A DNA stretch of 64,000 bases from Roseivirga sp. 4D4. GTDB taxonomy: Bacteria; Bacteroidota; Bacteroidia; Cytophagales; Cyclobacteriaceae. Below are positions 8,805 to 17,529 of this stretch, one piece after another (within the stretch, counting starts at the first letter, position 1; each line of letters opens with the position of its first letter). The translations under genes and the position numbers were made by a program. The stretch lies in assembly GCF_001747095.1 (NCBI RefSeq), contig NZ_MDGP01000001.1, positions 2,339,001-2,403,000 of the forward strand, given 5' to 3'. The notes under the pieces are model-generated. The model was not told where the DNA came from. It did not search any database and saw only the letters and a program-made list of their open reading frames with translations.

Positions 8805-9920
8805 ATGAAACATCTCCTTAGCCTTTGCTGCCTCCTCATAATCCAGCAAGCCTTCAGCCAAGACTTACAGTTTAGAAGTAGCAATCGCTACATCTTTGGA
8901 ACCAATAAAGACCGAACAGCTTCTATTGGTATTGGTGATATCGATAACGATGGTGATTTGGATGCGGTAGTAGCGAATGGAAGACACTGGCCACTGCAAA
9001 ACCAAGTATTCTTCAATGATGGCCGGGGAATCTTCACGCTATCTCAGCCCCTAGACATCACCAGCGAAACCAGTTATGCCACCGAACTAGCTGATTTAGA
9101 TGGCGATGGTGATTTAGACGTAGCCGTTGGTAATGACAATGCCCCTAATATGCTTTACTTCAATGATGGGCAAGGGAATTTTAAAAGGGGAAAGTATTTC
9201 GGGAAAAAGTACTCAAATACAAGAAACCTGACTTTAGCCGACCTGGATCAAGACGGAGACATTGACATTCTGATCACCAATCGTGGACAGGAAAACGAGA
9301 TTTGCCTAAATAATGGAAAAGGAGAGTTTTCTGAACCCATTGGCTTTGGTGCTAAAGATGATTCTACAATAGACGTAGAAGTATCTGATATGGATCAAGA
9401 TGGAGATCTGGACCTCATTCTAGCCAATCGAGATGGTCAATCGAATGCGGTATACCTGAATGGGGGGAACTTGGATTTCAGCACAAAAATCCTCTTTGGA
9501 ACAGGCACCGATGAGACCAGAGGTGTAGCAATAGCAGACATTAATCAGGATGGGTATAAAGATATTATCACCGCAAATATTGGCCAGCCTAATGCCATCT
9601 ATTTCGGAGATGAGAACCTTCAGTTTACAAAGAGTCTTGTATTTGATGAAAGCGAAGATGCTTCGTACTCTGTAACGGTAAGCGATTTTAACCTAGATGG
9701 TAACATCGATATCGCAGTGGCTAATGTTAGGGGTACAAACACTGTTTTCTTGAATAAGGACAAAGGTCAAAGCTGGGTGAAGATGAGCGTTGGACCAGAA
9801 TTTAATAGCTATGATATTCTAGCAGCGGACCTCAATGGTGATGGCAGGCCTGATCTCATAGAAGCAAATTCTGACGAACTGAATATGTTTCACATGAACT
9901 TTATTAAGAGAGAACCTTAG
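8805..9920 (+). CDS. Secreted FG-GAP/VCBS repeat protein
   Basis: Exported protein of 371 residues with a signal peptide (cleavage after AFSQ, residue 19). Nearly the whole mature chain is seven or so FG-GAP/VCBS repeats. Each has a calcium-binding loop of the type DxDxDGDxD (DIDNDGDLDAVVANG, DLDGDGDLDVAVGN, DLDQDGDIDILITN, DMDQDGDLDLILAN, DINQDGYKDIITAN, DFNLDGNIDIAVAN, DLNGDGRPDLIEAN). These blades form a beta-propeller used for adhesion or ligand binding. No type IX sorting domain is visible at the C-terminus. Confidence 0.85.
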   Translation: MKHLLSLCCLLIIQQAFSQDLQFRSSNRYIFGTNKDRTASIGIGDIDNDGDLDAVVANGRHWPLQNQVFFNDGRGIFTLSQPLDITSETSYATELADLDGDGDLDVAVGNDNAPNMLYFNDGQGNFKRGKYFGKKYSNTRNLTLADLDQDGDIDILITNRGQENEICLNNGKGEFSEPIGFGAKDDSTIDVEVSDMDQDGDLDLILANRDGQSNAVYLNGGNLDFSTKILFGTGTDETRGVAIADINQDGYKDIITANIGQPNAIYFGDENLQFTKSLVFDESEDASYSVTVSDFNLDGNIDIAVANVRGTNTVFLNKDKGQSWVKMSVGPEFNSYDILAADLNGDGRPDLIEANSDELNMFHMNFIKREP

Positions 9921-9934
9921 CCATTCACTCAGAA

Positions 9935-10010
9935 GACCTCTCCGCAAGGTCGAGGTGAAAAACACTATTTAGAACCATCGATCCCTTTCTATCTCGAGCA
10001 CAGCCGAGAG
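9935..10010. repeat. Two small hairpins between convergent genes
   Basis: The gap between the FG-GAP gene and the Rieske gene has two inverted repeats: GACCT/AGGTC at 9935-9951 and TCTCG/CGAGA at 9992-10009 with the loop AGCACAGC. They may end transcription from both sides or be members of a dispersed intergenic repeat. Neither has a T-run, so terminator function is only possible. Confidence 0.35.
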
Positions 10011-10013
10011 GGC

Positions 10014-11093
10014 CTATTCTTCGTTTAGAAACTCAACCAGAAGGCGGTGAAAATGATGCACTCCTTTTTCCATTTCGGGTGAATAGCGTCCTGTATGGTA
10101 AACCTTGGATTTCATACCCTGCTGTACTCCTTCAACCACCTCCTCATCCTCTTGCTCAACCTTGTCCAAGTTAGTACCCGCGCCAACATCCACTTTACTT
10201 TCGTCATACACGTATGAAATAAAGGACACCTTGGTCTGCTCCTTAGATATTGGTTTCACTACGTTTATCGAAAGTCCCCAAGGATAAAAGTTGAACATCA
10301 TATTTGGGAACACCCAGAAGTAGTAAGCGGCTATAGACTTTCCAAAGTCCTCATGCCCTTCAGGAAAATCAAAAACATGCTCGTCACCATCGGCATAACC
10401 GATTTGAAGGTTGGTGTATTTAAATAGCACTGTCTCATAATTCCCATAATCAAGGGCCGCATTCAAATCGGCATGGACAAAGGGGATATGGAAGCCCTCC
10501 AAATAATTATCGCAGTAGAGTGCCCAATGCGCCTTGATGTGATAGTCCTTTCCTCTTTGAACATCAAGTTTGAACTCGTTTAATGGCATAAAGCCAATTT
10601 TGCGCTCCATTGCAGCGATGACATCTTGGAAATCATAACCCTGCCCCATGGAGGCAAACAACCATGGACCCCATTTTAACATTGGAAACTCATGAAGATC
10701 ATCGGCTGATCGGGGAAAATTCTTAGCCTCCTTGAACTGCGGCATGTGCTGAAACTTGCCATCCAAACCAAACCTTCGGCCATGATAAGCACAGGTGATG
10801 TTTCGTGCTTTATTAGGCTGATGGCAAAGAATATTTCCACGGTGAGTACACACATTTGAGAGGACTCTCACAGTCTCCTTATCTCTTGATAGAAGCATTG
10901 GTTCTTCTGTTCCTTCAAATTTGAAAGGATAAACAGCACCATCCTGATTAACCAAACCATCATCCCCGATAAACTGCCATGACTTAGCAAATACCTTTTC
11001 TATTAACTCTTCAAACACCTCAGCGCTTCTATAAAAAGAAGAAGGCATTGTTTCAGCATGCTCAATTTTGGGATGAATCTCGTATTTAGGCAT
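10014..11093 (-). CDS. Rieske non-heme iron oxygenase, alpha subunit type
   Basis: Oxygenase of 359 residues when started at the ATG at 11093. The reading frame stays open further upstream but would run into the divergent permease gene, and the extension lacks homology-like sequence. The Rieske [2Fe-2S] ligands are Cys82-x-His84 and Cys101-x2-His104. The mononuclear iron site is in EGFHIPFVH (His202, His207), with a likely acidic ligand in the late DEEVVE region. Relatives hydroxylate aromatic rings or demethylate quaternary amines. No reductase or ferredoxin gene is adjacent. It is divergent from an APC permease and a DDAH-like enzyme, with 70 bases between, so co-regulation is possible. Confidence 0.85.
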   Translation of the reverse strand: MPKYEIHPKIEHAETMPSSFYRSAEVFEELIEKVFAKSWQFIGDDGLVNQDGAVYPFKFEGTEEPMLLSRDKETVRVLSNVCTHRGNILCHQPNKARNITCAYHGRRFGLDGKFQHMPQFKEAKNFPRSADDLHEFPMLKWGPWLFASMGQGYDFQDVIAAMERKIGFMPLNEFKLDVQRGKDYHIKAHWALYCDNYLEGFHIPFVHADLNAALDYGNYETVLFKYTNLQIGYADGDEHVFDFPEGHEDFGKSIAAYYFWVFPNMMFNFYPWGLSINVVKPISKEQTKVSFISYVYDESKVDVGAGTNLDKVEQEDEEVVEGVQQGMKSKVYHTGRYSPEMEKGVHHFHRLLVEFLNEE

Positions 11094-11163
11094 TCTGTTA
11101 TATAATAAATATCTTAACCATTGAATCTCACTAAAATAGCTAATCAACTCCAATTTTATCTGA

Positions 11164-12468
11164 ATGTCAAAAAAGTCTAATGCAGGAAAAAAGTTAGGCT
11201 TTTGGGCTGCCACATCTTTGGTTGTAGGTAGTATGATCGGCTCCGGTATATTCTCGCTTCCCATAGCCCTAGCAGAGTTTGGTGGTATTAGTCTCTTTGG
11301 ATGGCTTATCGCTGCGGCAGGAGCATTCACGATCGCCAAAATCATGATTTTTTTGAGTAAGATCATACCGACTACGGGTGGTCCTTACGCCTATTCAAGG
11401 GCTGGTTTTGGAGATCTCCTAGGTTTCCTGATTGGCTGGGGTTATTGGCTCTCCATCATGACCACCAATGCTGCATTGGTAATGACCATCATTAGCTATT
11501 TGGGTGTTTTCTTTCCTGTTCTGGTTGAAAAAACCTTGCTAGGTCTGGCTGTGGGAATGGCAATATTGTGGGTGATCACTACGATTAACAGCTACAGTCT
11601 AAAGGCAGCTGGAAAAACCCAGGTGGTGGCAACAGCGCTAAAACTCATTCCACTGATCATTATCACCATTGGGGGGCTGTTCTTCATCAACTTCGCACAT
11701 TTTTCACCTTTAAATATTAGCGGCCAGTCCAGCTTTCAGGCTATAACGGTTACTACGGCCTATTGCCTCTTTGCTTTTTTAGGATTAGAAGCGGCTACCA
11801 TACCTGCCGGTAGCATCAAGTCGCCCGAAAAAACGGTACCCAGGGCTACCTTACTCGGAACGGTTTTCGTCACGGTCATTTATATGCTGAGTTCGTTTTC
11901 GCTTTTCGGCATTCTTCCACCTGAAGAAGTAGCCAATACAGTTTCACCATTTGCTGATGCAGCGGCAAAAATATGGGGTGCCAATGCCATGTATTTTGTG
12001 GCAGCGGGAGCCTGTATTTCAGCATTAGGAACACTCAATGGGTGGGTTTTAATGCAGGGCCAGATGGCATTGGGTGTGGCAAAAGATGGCCTCTTCCCAA
12101 AAGCCTTTGCTCAAGTAAACAAGAACCTGTCTCCCACTTTCGGTATTATTGTCTCCAGCATTATCGCTACGGCTTTGGTGCTACTCAACCAGTCCAAAGG
12201 ATTATCCGGCATTTACCGATATATGGTATTATTGACAACCGTGCTGAATCTTGTTGCCTATATTTTTAGCATAGGTGCTTTTGCCTTATTTGCTGTTGAA
12301 AGAAAGTTCAACTTAAAACCAACTTATACCAACATTACCCTTGCCACTGTGGCATTTGGGTTTTCCATCTGGATGATCATTGGTTCTGGTGAAACTGCGG
12401 TTATGGCAGGATTCATTGGCCTAATGGCAGGGGTCCCAGTTTATATTTGGAACAAAAGAAAACGGTAA
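11164..12468 (+). CDS. APC family amino acid permease
   Basis: Inner-membrane transporter of 434 residues with about twelve hydrophobic helices. The helix-1 unwinding motif GSMIGSGIFSLP (residues 20-31) is typical of the amino acid-polyamine-organocation family, closest by eye to basic amino acid antiporters (ArcD/AdiC type). The downstream gene encodes an amidinohydrolase acting on arginine-like compounds and starts directly after this stop codon (TAAATG). A guanidino or methylated-arginine substrate is therefore a reasonable inference. Confidence 0.85.
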   Translation: MSKKSNAGKKLGFWAATSLVVGSMIGSGIFSLPIALAEFGGISLFGWLIAAAGAFTIAKIMIFLSKIIPTTGGPYAYSRAGFGDLLGFLIGWGYWLSIMTTNAALVMTIISYLGVFFPVLVEKTLLGLAVGMAILWVITTINSYSLKAAGKTQVVATALKLIPLIIITIGGLFFINFAHFSPLNISGQSSFQAITVTTAYCLFAFLGLEAATIPAGSIKSPEKTVPRATLLGTVFVTVIYMLSSFSLFGILPPEEVANTVSPFADAAAKIWGANAMYFVAAGACISALGTLNGWVLMQGQMALGVAKDGLFPKAFAQVNKNLSPTFGIIVSSIIATALVLLNQSKGLSGIYRYMVLLTTVLNLVAYIFSIGAFALFAVERKFNLKPTYTNITLATVAFGFSIWMIIGSGETAVMAGFIGLMAGVPVYIWNKRKR

Positions 12469-13344
12469 ATGAAAACTTGCCATTCTGACTACGGGACCAT
12501 CAGATCCCTATGGGTCAAGCCAGCCTCAAAGGCATTCATAAATCAAGAAACCTTACATGCTCAATGGGAGGAGTTGAACTACCTAAGTGAACCTCTTTAT
12601 GCAGAAGCTCTAAAGGAATATGAGAGCTTTCTATCACATTTCAGTGGTGGTGAAATAGACGTGACTTGCTTCGGATCAGATGAAAGTGTAATGATAGACT
12701 CCATCTATTGCCGGGATGCTGCTATCGCCACGGATTTCGGCATGATCATTTGTAATATGGGGAAGGGTGGTCGGATTCATGAACCAGCTTCTCAAGCGAG
12801 GGATTATCAGTCAGCAGGCATAAAAATTTTAGGTACGATCAACGCTCCCGGAACCCTGGAAGGTGGTGATGTGGCCTGGCTAGATGAAAAAACACTAGCA
12901 GTCGGACATACATATCGTACCAATGAAGAAGGAATCAAGCAACTGAGACAGCTGCTAAACCCAAAAGGTCTAGAAGTAATCACGGTAGAACTGCCACATT
13001 ACAAAGGGCCCTCAGACGTTTTTCATTTGATGTCAATCCTGAGTCCTATTGATAGCGGTTTAGCGGTTATCTATTCGCCCCTTATGCCCATCAAGTTCAG
13101 AAACACTTTGATAAACCGTGGTTTCGATTTCGTGGAAGTTCCGGAAGAGGAGTTTGAGTCTATGGGTTGCAATGTGCTCGCGTTATCACCCAGAAAGTGC
13201 CTGATGGTAGCAGGTAATCCCATAACCAAATCCAGACTTGAAGCAGCGGGATGTGAAGTATTGACTTATCCAGGAAAAGAGATCAGTGTAAAAGGCGGTG
13301 GTGGACCTACTTGTCTCACACGTCCTATTTACAGAGAGATATAG
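12469..13344 (+). CDS. Dimethylarginine dimethylaminohydrolase-type amidinohydrolase
   Basis: Enzyme of 291 residues in the amidinotransferase/DDAH/arginine deiminase superfamily. Catalytic elements visible: Asp83 in CRDAA, LEGGDV (130-135), His186 in DVFHLMS and the nucleophile Cys282 in GGGGPTCLTRP. DDAH turns methylated arginine into citrulline and a methylamine; arginine deiminase would give ammonia. The length is closer to DDAH (about 250-290) than to bacterial arginine deiminase (about 400). It is contiguous with the permease gene, so the two form an uptake and breakdown pair. Exact substrate not proven. Confidence 0.8.
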   Translation: MKTCHSDYGTIRSLWVKPASKAFINQETLHAQWEELNYLSEPLYAEALKEYESFLSHFSGGEIDVTCFGSDESVMIDSIYCRDAAIATDFGMIICNMGKGGRIHEPASQARDYQSAGIKILGTINAPGTLEGGDVAWLDEKTLAVGHTYRTNEEGIKQLRQLLNPKGLEVITVELPHYKGPSDVFHLMSILSPIDSGLAVIYSPLMPIKFRNTLINRGFDFVEVPEEEFESMGCNVLALSPRKCLMVAGNPITKSRLEAAGCEVLTYPGKEISVKGGGGPTCLTRPIYREI

Positions 13345-13415
13345 TGCCTTATAAAAAATCGGCATTGTGCTCTGTATTTGAATTTCATACATTCAATACT
13401 TTCAAATAAGACCTT

Positions 13416-15005
13416 ATGAAGCTCAGACTTTCCATTCTTGCCCTGTTCCTCTCCACTTCAATTTTCGCTCAAAAACATTATGAGCGTCTGGAGAAAATCG
13501 ATGTACAGCATTATCAATTTGAATTGACATTGAATGATGACAATGATCAAATTGAAGGAAAGGCGACAATCACCATAACCTTCAATAAAGACATTGAGGA
13601 ATTCATGCTCGATTTGATTAATCCTAAGAACGGGAAAGGCATGAACGTGAAAAGAGTAATGTCCAATGACAAAAGAATTCCATATACACATTTTGACAAT
13701 GAGTTGACTATTAAGTCGGAGGCCAACAAGGGAGACACTAAATCATTCACTATTACGTATGAAGGTGTTCCAGAAACTGGTCTGATCATCTCTAAAAATA
13801 AATATGGAGATCGGACATTCTTTGGGGACAACTGGCCCAATCGTGGAAGACATTGGCTACCGACCGTTGATCACCCTTCCGACAAAGCCACAGTGGAATG
13901 GATCGTTACGGCACCAAATCATTATAATGTCGTGGGAAATGGACGGTTTGTAGAAAAGAAAGCTGCAGGTGACAATATGACCACCACTCATTGGAAAACG
14001 GATGTGGTGATCCCGGTGAAAGTAATGGTCATGGGTGCGGCACGCTTTGCTATTGACGAAGTTGAAGAAGTGGATGGAGCTATGGTATCAAGCTGGGTTT
14101 ATCCTCAAGATGAGAAAGAAGGTTTCTACGATTACGCCCAGGCGGCACCGATCTTGAAGTGGTTCGTCAATAATGTAGCACCCTATCCTTATGCTAAACT
14201 CGCGAACGTTCAATCTAAAACGCAGTTCGGTGGAATGGAAAATGCTGGTAATATCTTTTACTCCGAGAGATCTATTGATGGAAAAAGGAGTGCCGAAGGT
14301 CTAATAGCACATGAAATTGCTCATCAGTGGTTTGGCAACTCTGCATCAGAAGCCAACTGGCATCACGCCTGGCTGAGCGAAGGCTTTGCAACCTATTTCA
14401 CTAACCTATACATGGAACAAACTTATGGTAGGGATCGATTGGTAGAGATGGCAAAGACTCAGCGGGAAAATGTGATCAGCTTCAGCAAACAACAATTCGT
14501 ACCGGTTGTCAACAGAGCGGTTAATGACTATATGAAACTTCTCAATGCCAACACCTATCAGAAAGGCGGATGGGTACTTCATATGTTGCGTAATGAGGTT
14601 GGGGATGAAGTCTTTTGGAAGGGAATCAGAACCTACTATAACAAGTTCAAGTATTCCAATGCATTGACTGAAGACCTGAAACAAGTTTTCGAGGAAGCAT
14701 CGGGTAAAGACCTTGGTCAATTCTTCAAGCAGTGGATATATACTCCGGGACAACCTGAAATTGAATTCAACTGGACCTATAAAGGAAAGAAGGTACATAT
14801 CCTTACGGCTCAAGATCAAGCTGAACTCTTTAAATTCGACCTCGACTTCCTCATCATTTTTGATGATGGCTCTACCCAAAAGGAAACATTGAGCATATCG
14901 GACAAATACCAATCATTCAAAGTGAAATCAAAGAAAAGGCCTGCCGGAATCGTACTAGACCCTGACACATGGCTGCTATTTCAGGGCAAAGTGACAGAGA
15001 AATAG
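13416..15005 (+). CDS. M1 family zinc aminopeptidase, exported
   Basis: Protein of 529 residues with a signal peptide (cleavage near IFAQ, residue 19). Gluzincin signature: exopeptidase motif GGMENAG (272-278), zinc motif HEIAH (His299, Glu300, His303) with the third ligand in WLSEGFA (Glu322), and a later tyrosine region (YQKGGWVLHML). It removes N-terminal amino acids from peptides, probably in the periplasm. It is shorter than classical aminopeptidase N (about 870 residues) because the large helical C-terminal domain is absent, as in many Bacteroidota M1 enzymes. No type IX sorting domain is seen. Confidence 0.9.
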   Translation: MKLRLSILALFLSTSIFAQKHYERLEKIDVQHYQFELTLNDDNDQIEGKATITITFNKDIEEFMLDLINPKNGKGMNVKRVMSNDKRIPYTHFDNELTIKSEANKGDTKSFTITYEGVPETGLIISKNKYGDRTFFGDNWPNRGRHWLPTVDHPSDKATVEWIVTAPNHYNVVGNGRFVEKKAAGDNMTTTHWKTDVVIPVKVMVMGAARFAIDEVEEVDGAMVSSWVYPQDEKEGFYDYAQAAPILKWFVNNVAPYPYAKLANVQSKTQFGGMENAGNIFYSERSIDGKRSAEGLIAHEIAHQWFGNSASEANWHHAWLSEGFATYFTNLYMEQTYGRDRLVEMAKTQRENVISFSKQQFVPVVNRAVNDYMKLLNANTYQKGGWVLHMLRNEVGDEVFWKGIRTYYNKFKYSNALTEDLKQVFEEASGKDLGQFFKQWIYTPGQPEIEFNWTYKGKKVHILTAQDQAELFKFDLDFLIIFDDGSTQKETLSISDKYQSFKVKSKKRPAGIVLDPDTWLLFQGKVTEK

Positions 15006-15046
15006 TGACAAAACCTCCCTGGTATGGTGATTGTCAAGCGATCGGC

Positions 15047-15226
15047 ATGCCTAAGTCAAGACTAAGAAGGTTTTTTACATTTCTCATTAAAGGTGTCAGA
15101 ACTTTGATGATGGCTTATATGGTGGGTATCGCCAATATTGTCAATCAAGAAACCAAGTTCATGGATGATACGAATGACAAGATAGAAGTAGTTGAAAGGG
15201 AAGCAGATGACGACCCATTTAAGTAG
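15047..15226 (+). CDS. Small hypothetical protein
   Basis: Possible 59-residue protein starting at the ATG at 15047. The same frame is open from 14969, but that would overlap the peptidase gene. It has a basic N-terminus (KSRLRRFF), an amphipathic or membrane-spanning stretch (FLIKGVRTLMMAYMVGIANI) and an acidic tail ending DDDPFK. It lies 41 bases after the M1 peptidase gene and ends three bases before the convergent GreA-like gene. Not recognised. The charge pattern suggests a real membrane-associated small protein. Confidence 0.45.
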   Translation: MPKSRLRRFFTFLIKGVRTLMMAYMVGIANIVNQETKFMDDTNDKIEVVEREADDDPFK

Positions 15227-15228
15227 AG

Positions 15229-15681
15229 CTATTCAATATTCAGTAGCGCTATCTGTTTTCCTGCAAAGTTAATTTGATCACCCACCTTCTTATCAAGTAA
15301 CTGCTGACCTATTGGTGAAACAGGAGATATTACAAAGAAGTCCTGATTGCCTAGAGAGACCTTGCCAATTGAGGTTGCCATAAAGTACATCGCTTGTGCT
15401 GTTGTAATGACTGCCCCCAAGGCCCCTGCCTCATATTTTTTGTCCGCATCGATACTCAACAGGGCCTGACGCATGCGAACAGCCTCATTCAATTGCTCCG
15501 CAATCTTACCCTTCTCCAGATTAATCATTTCTCGGCCCGTTTCGTATTTATCACCCATTGAGCTCTTAGTATCACTCTCAGCAGAAAGCTTCAAGGCTTC
15601 CATTTCTTCTTCCAAACGAGTAATTCTCGCATCTATATCGGAAAGACAGTGGTTGAGTAAGTCTTGTTTGAGCCCAGACAT
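15229..15681 (-). CDS. GreA/GreB-like transcription factor
   Basis: Protein of 150 residues with an N-terminal coiled coil (about residues 10-70, rich in Glu, Lys and Leu) and a C-terminal FKBP-like beta domain ending VISPVSPIGQQLLDKKVGDQI. This is the layout of GreA/GreB elongation factors, which enter the RNA polymerase secondary channel. It is the divergent Bacteroidota version; relatives are often mislabelled as 3-oxoacyl-ACP synthase, which this is not. The usual acidic tip of true GreA is not obvious, so transcript cleavage may not be its job. Confidence 0.65.
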   Translation of the reverse strand: MSGLKQDLLNHCLSDIDARITRLEEEMEALKLSAESDTKSSMGDKYETGREMINLEKGKIAEQLNEAVRMRQALLSIDADKKYEAGALGAVITTAQAMYFMATSIGKVSLGNQDFFVISPVSPIGQQLLDKKVGDQINFAGKQIALLNIE

Positions 15682-15889
15682 GCTGCAAGGTCGGGTTTGT
15701 TTGACTGGCTTACAAGCAGTGTGCTAAAACATCTCTTATACCCTTTAAGGGCAAACACCTCTTTTGATCCAATAACTATTCTCGGATTCTTTGTTGTGAC
15801 CAAAGAATTAAAGATTGGTTCACTTGTGAAAAAACTAAATCTCAGAGAGCCTTCATAGAAAGCTGATTTTTACATAAATTAGGTTTCCT

Positions 15890-16303
15890 ATGCTTTATGA
15901 GCTGATATATAGAAGTAATGCCAAGGCAGGTATAACGGAAGAGGATATCCAAAATATTCTCAATACTGCCCGTGGTTTTAACGAAGCTCAGAACATTACT
16001 GGCTGCCTATTATTCAATAACAACCAGTTTTTGCAATTACTCGAAGGAGAGTTCAATATATTGATGGAGCTTTATGAGCGCATCAAAAAAGACGATCGGC
16101 ATACGGAACTTGTTCTTTTACATATGCGGGAAACGGATTATCGCGTCTATCCAAACTGGACCATGGCCTATCAATCCGTAGCATCAAAAGAAGTCAAACG
16201 ACAAGTAGGCATTACTGAGTTCACAGAGTTTGAACCTGAGGAAGAGTCAGCATTATCAAAGCAGCTATTCCAAGCGGTAAGCAGCAATATGACAGCTGAC
16301 TAG
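15890..16303 (+). CDS. BLUF-domain blue-light sensor
   Basis: Protein of 137 residues consisting of a single BLUF domain that should bind FAD. Key photocycle residues line up: Tyr7 in LIYRS, Asn31, Gln49 in FLQLLEG, and Trp90 with Met92 in YPNWTMAY. BLUF proteins switch hydrogen bonding around flavin in blue light. With no output domain, it must act through a partner. About 45 residues follow the core and could form the capping helices. Its 3' end overlaps the convergent alanine dehydrogenase gene by four bases. Nothing nearby is an obvious effector (no GGDEF, EAL or cyclase). Confidence 0.85.
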   Translation: MLYELIYRSNAKAGITEEDIQNILNTARGFNEAQNITGCLLFNNNQFLQLLEGEFNILMELYERIKKDDRHTELVLLHMRETDYRVYPNWTMAYQSVASKEVKRQVGITEFTEFEPEEESALSKQLFQAVSSNMTAD

Positions 16304-17529
16304 AATCTGGCAGCAGTCGTCAATAGACTCAAATCTTTAAAAGGTAAGTTAAACCTCTTGGCGATACCCAAATTGGTGGTGCAGCCCTTATAGCCATAAA
16401 TCCCTTTGCTAAACCAGGAGTAGTGATAGATCATTTCATTGATTCCACCATTATCACCCATCTTCAATAATATAGGGGTCAGAATATTACTAATCGCAGT
16501 AGTAGCTGTTCTTGCAGCTCGTGAGGCAATATTTGGAACGCAATAATGAATCACATCATACTTTGTAAAAGTGGGAAGGTCATGAGAGGTAATCTCGGAT
16601 GTTTCTATACAACCGCCTTGGTCAATAGAAACATCAAGAATAACGGCTCCAGACTTCATGGCAGAAACCATCTCTTCCGTAACGACACATCGTGCTCTTC
16701 CTTTCTCAGCTCTTAGGGCACCTACCACTACGTCTGCAGTAAGCAAAGACTGGCTTAAAGTCACACTGTCAATCACCGAAGTGAAGACCTGATTACCAAG
16801 TTTGTGCCGAACGCGTCTGAGCTTATAAATTTCGTTATCAAAGATTCTGACTTCAGCTCCGAGACCGATGGCAGCCCTTGCAGCATACTCTGCTACAGTA
16901 CCTGCTCCCAAGATCACCACCCTGGTAGGTGGAACGCCTGTGATACCGCCAAGAATGATCCCCTTTCCTCCACCAATACTACTCATTAGTTCAGCGGCAA
17001 TTGGAATGACCAAACTACCAGCAACTTCACTCATTGCATTGACAATCGGTTGGCCCTTGGCCTTATCTTCTAAAAGCTCAAAACCTAAAGCCGTAATTTT
17101 CTTCTTGTTGAGAAGTTCGAAATACTCGGCAGAAGCGTTACCAGGTTGTATGGCAGAAAATACGGTAGACCCAGGCTTCATAAGATTCAGTTCCTCCTTG
17201 GTAGGTGGTTCTACTTTGACAATGAGGTCGGCCTCAAAAGCTTCCTTACGCGAGTAAACAATCTGAGCTCCACTTTCTGCGTACTCTCTATCTTGGAAAA
17301 AGGCGTTTTTACCAGCACCCTGTTCTACTTGAACTTCATGGCCATTGGCAACTAATATACCCACCGCTGCGGGAGTCAGACTCACACGGTTTTCTTGTAG
17401 AGAAACTTCGTTCGGCACAGAAATCTGTAATGATTTACTACCTGACTTAACTTTCAATAACTTTTCCTCAGGATAAAGGCTCCCTTCTTTTGCCAAAGCT
17501 GCGAATCCCGATTTACCCGTTTCATCCAT
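16300..17529 (-). CDS. ald: Alanine dehydrogenase
   Basis: NAD-dependent alanine dehydrogenase of 409 residues, interconverting alanine with pyruvate and ammonia. The N-terminal AlaDH/PNT domain begins near residue 38 (VPNEVSLQENRVSLTP). The Rossmann segment VVILGAGTVAEYAARAAIGLGA lies near 205-226, and the substrate-binding region includes YDVIHYCVPNIASRAARTAT. It carries an extra N-terminal segment of about 35 residues compared with the Bacillus enzyme, typical of the Bacteroidota form. Its start overlaps the end of tsaE by eight bases, so it is part of a porX-tsaE-ald unit. Confidence 0.85.
   Translation of the reverse strand: MDETGKSGFAALAKEGSLYPEEKLLKVKSGSKSLQISVPNEVSLQENRVSLTPAAVGILVANGHEVQVEQGAGKNAFFQDREYAESGAQIVYSRKEAFEADLIVKVEPPTKEELNLMKPGSTVFSAIQPGNASAEYFELLNKKKITALGFELLEDKAKGQPIVNAMSEVAGSLVIPIAAELMSSIGGGKGIILGGITGVPPTRVVILGAGTVAEYAARAAIGLGAEVRIFDNEIYKLRRVRHKLGNQVFTSVIDSVTLSQSLLTADVVVGALRAEKGRARCVVTEEMVSAMKSGAVILDVSIDQGGCIETSEITSHDLPTFTKYDVIHYCVPNIASRAARTATTAISNILTPILLKMGDNGGINEMIYHYSWFSKGIYGYKGCTTNLGIAKRFNLPFKDLSLLTTAARF

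Noticed and set aside
11146..11160. 15-base match ATTGGAGTTGATTAG shared by the regions upstream of the Rieske gene and of bioB (39706-39720)
   Set aside because: A few 15-base matches are expected by chance in 64 kb over both strands, and no further similarity surrounds it.
11094..11366. N-terminal extension of the Rieske oxygenase by 91 residues
   Set aside because: The frame is open but would overlap the start of the divergent permease gene; residues resemble the complement of that gene, and a normal Rieske start exists at 11093.
14406..14912. 168-residue open frame opposite the M1 peptidase
   Set aside because: Antisense shadow of a conserved coding region with no domain or upstream signal.
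15229..15681. 3-oxoacyl-ACP synthase as a name for the GreA-like protein
   Set aside because: A 150-residue coiled-coil plus FKBP-like protein cannot be a ketoacyl synthase; no active-site cysteine or thiolase fold is present.
15664..15858. 64-residue open frame before the BLUF gene
   Set aside because: Overlaps the start of the GreA-like gene antisense and has no recognisable features.
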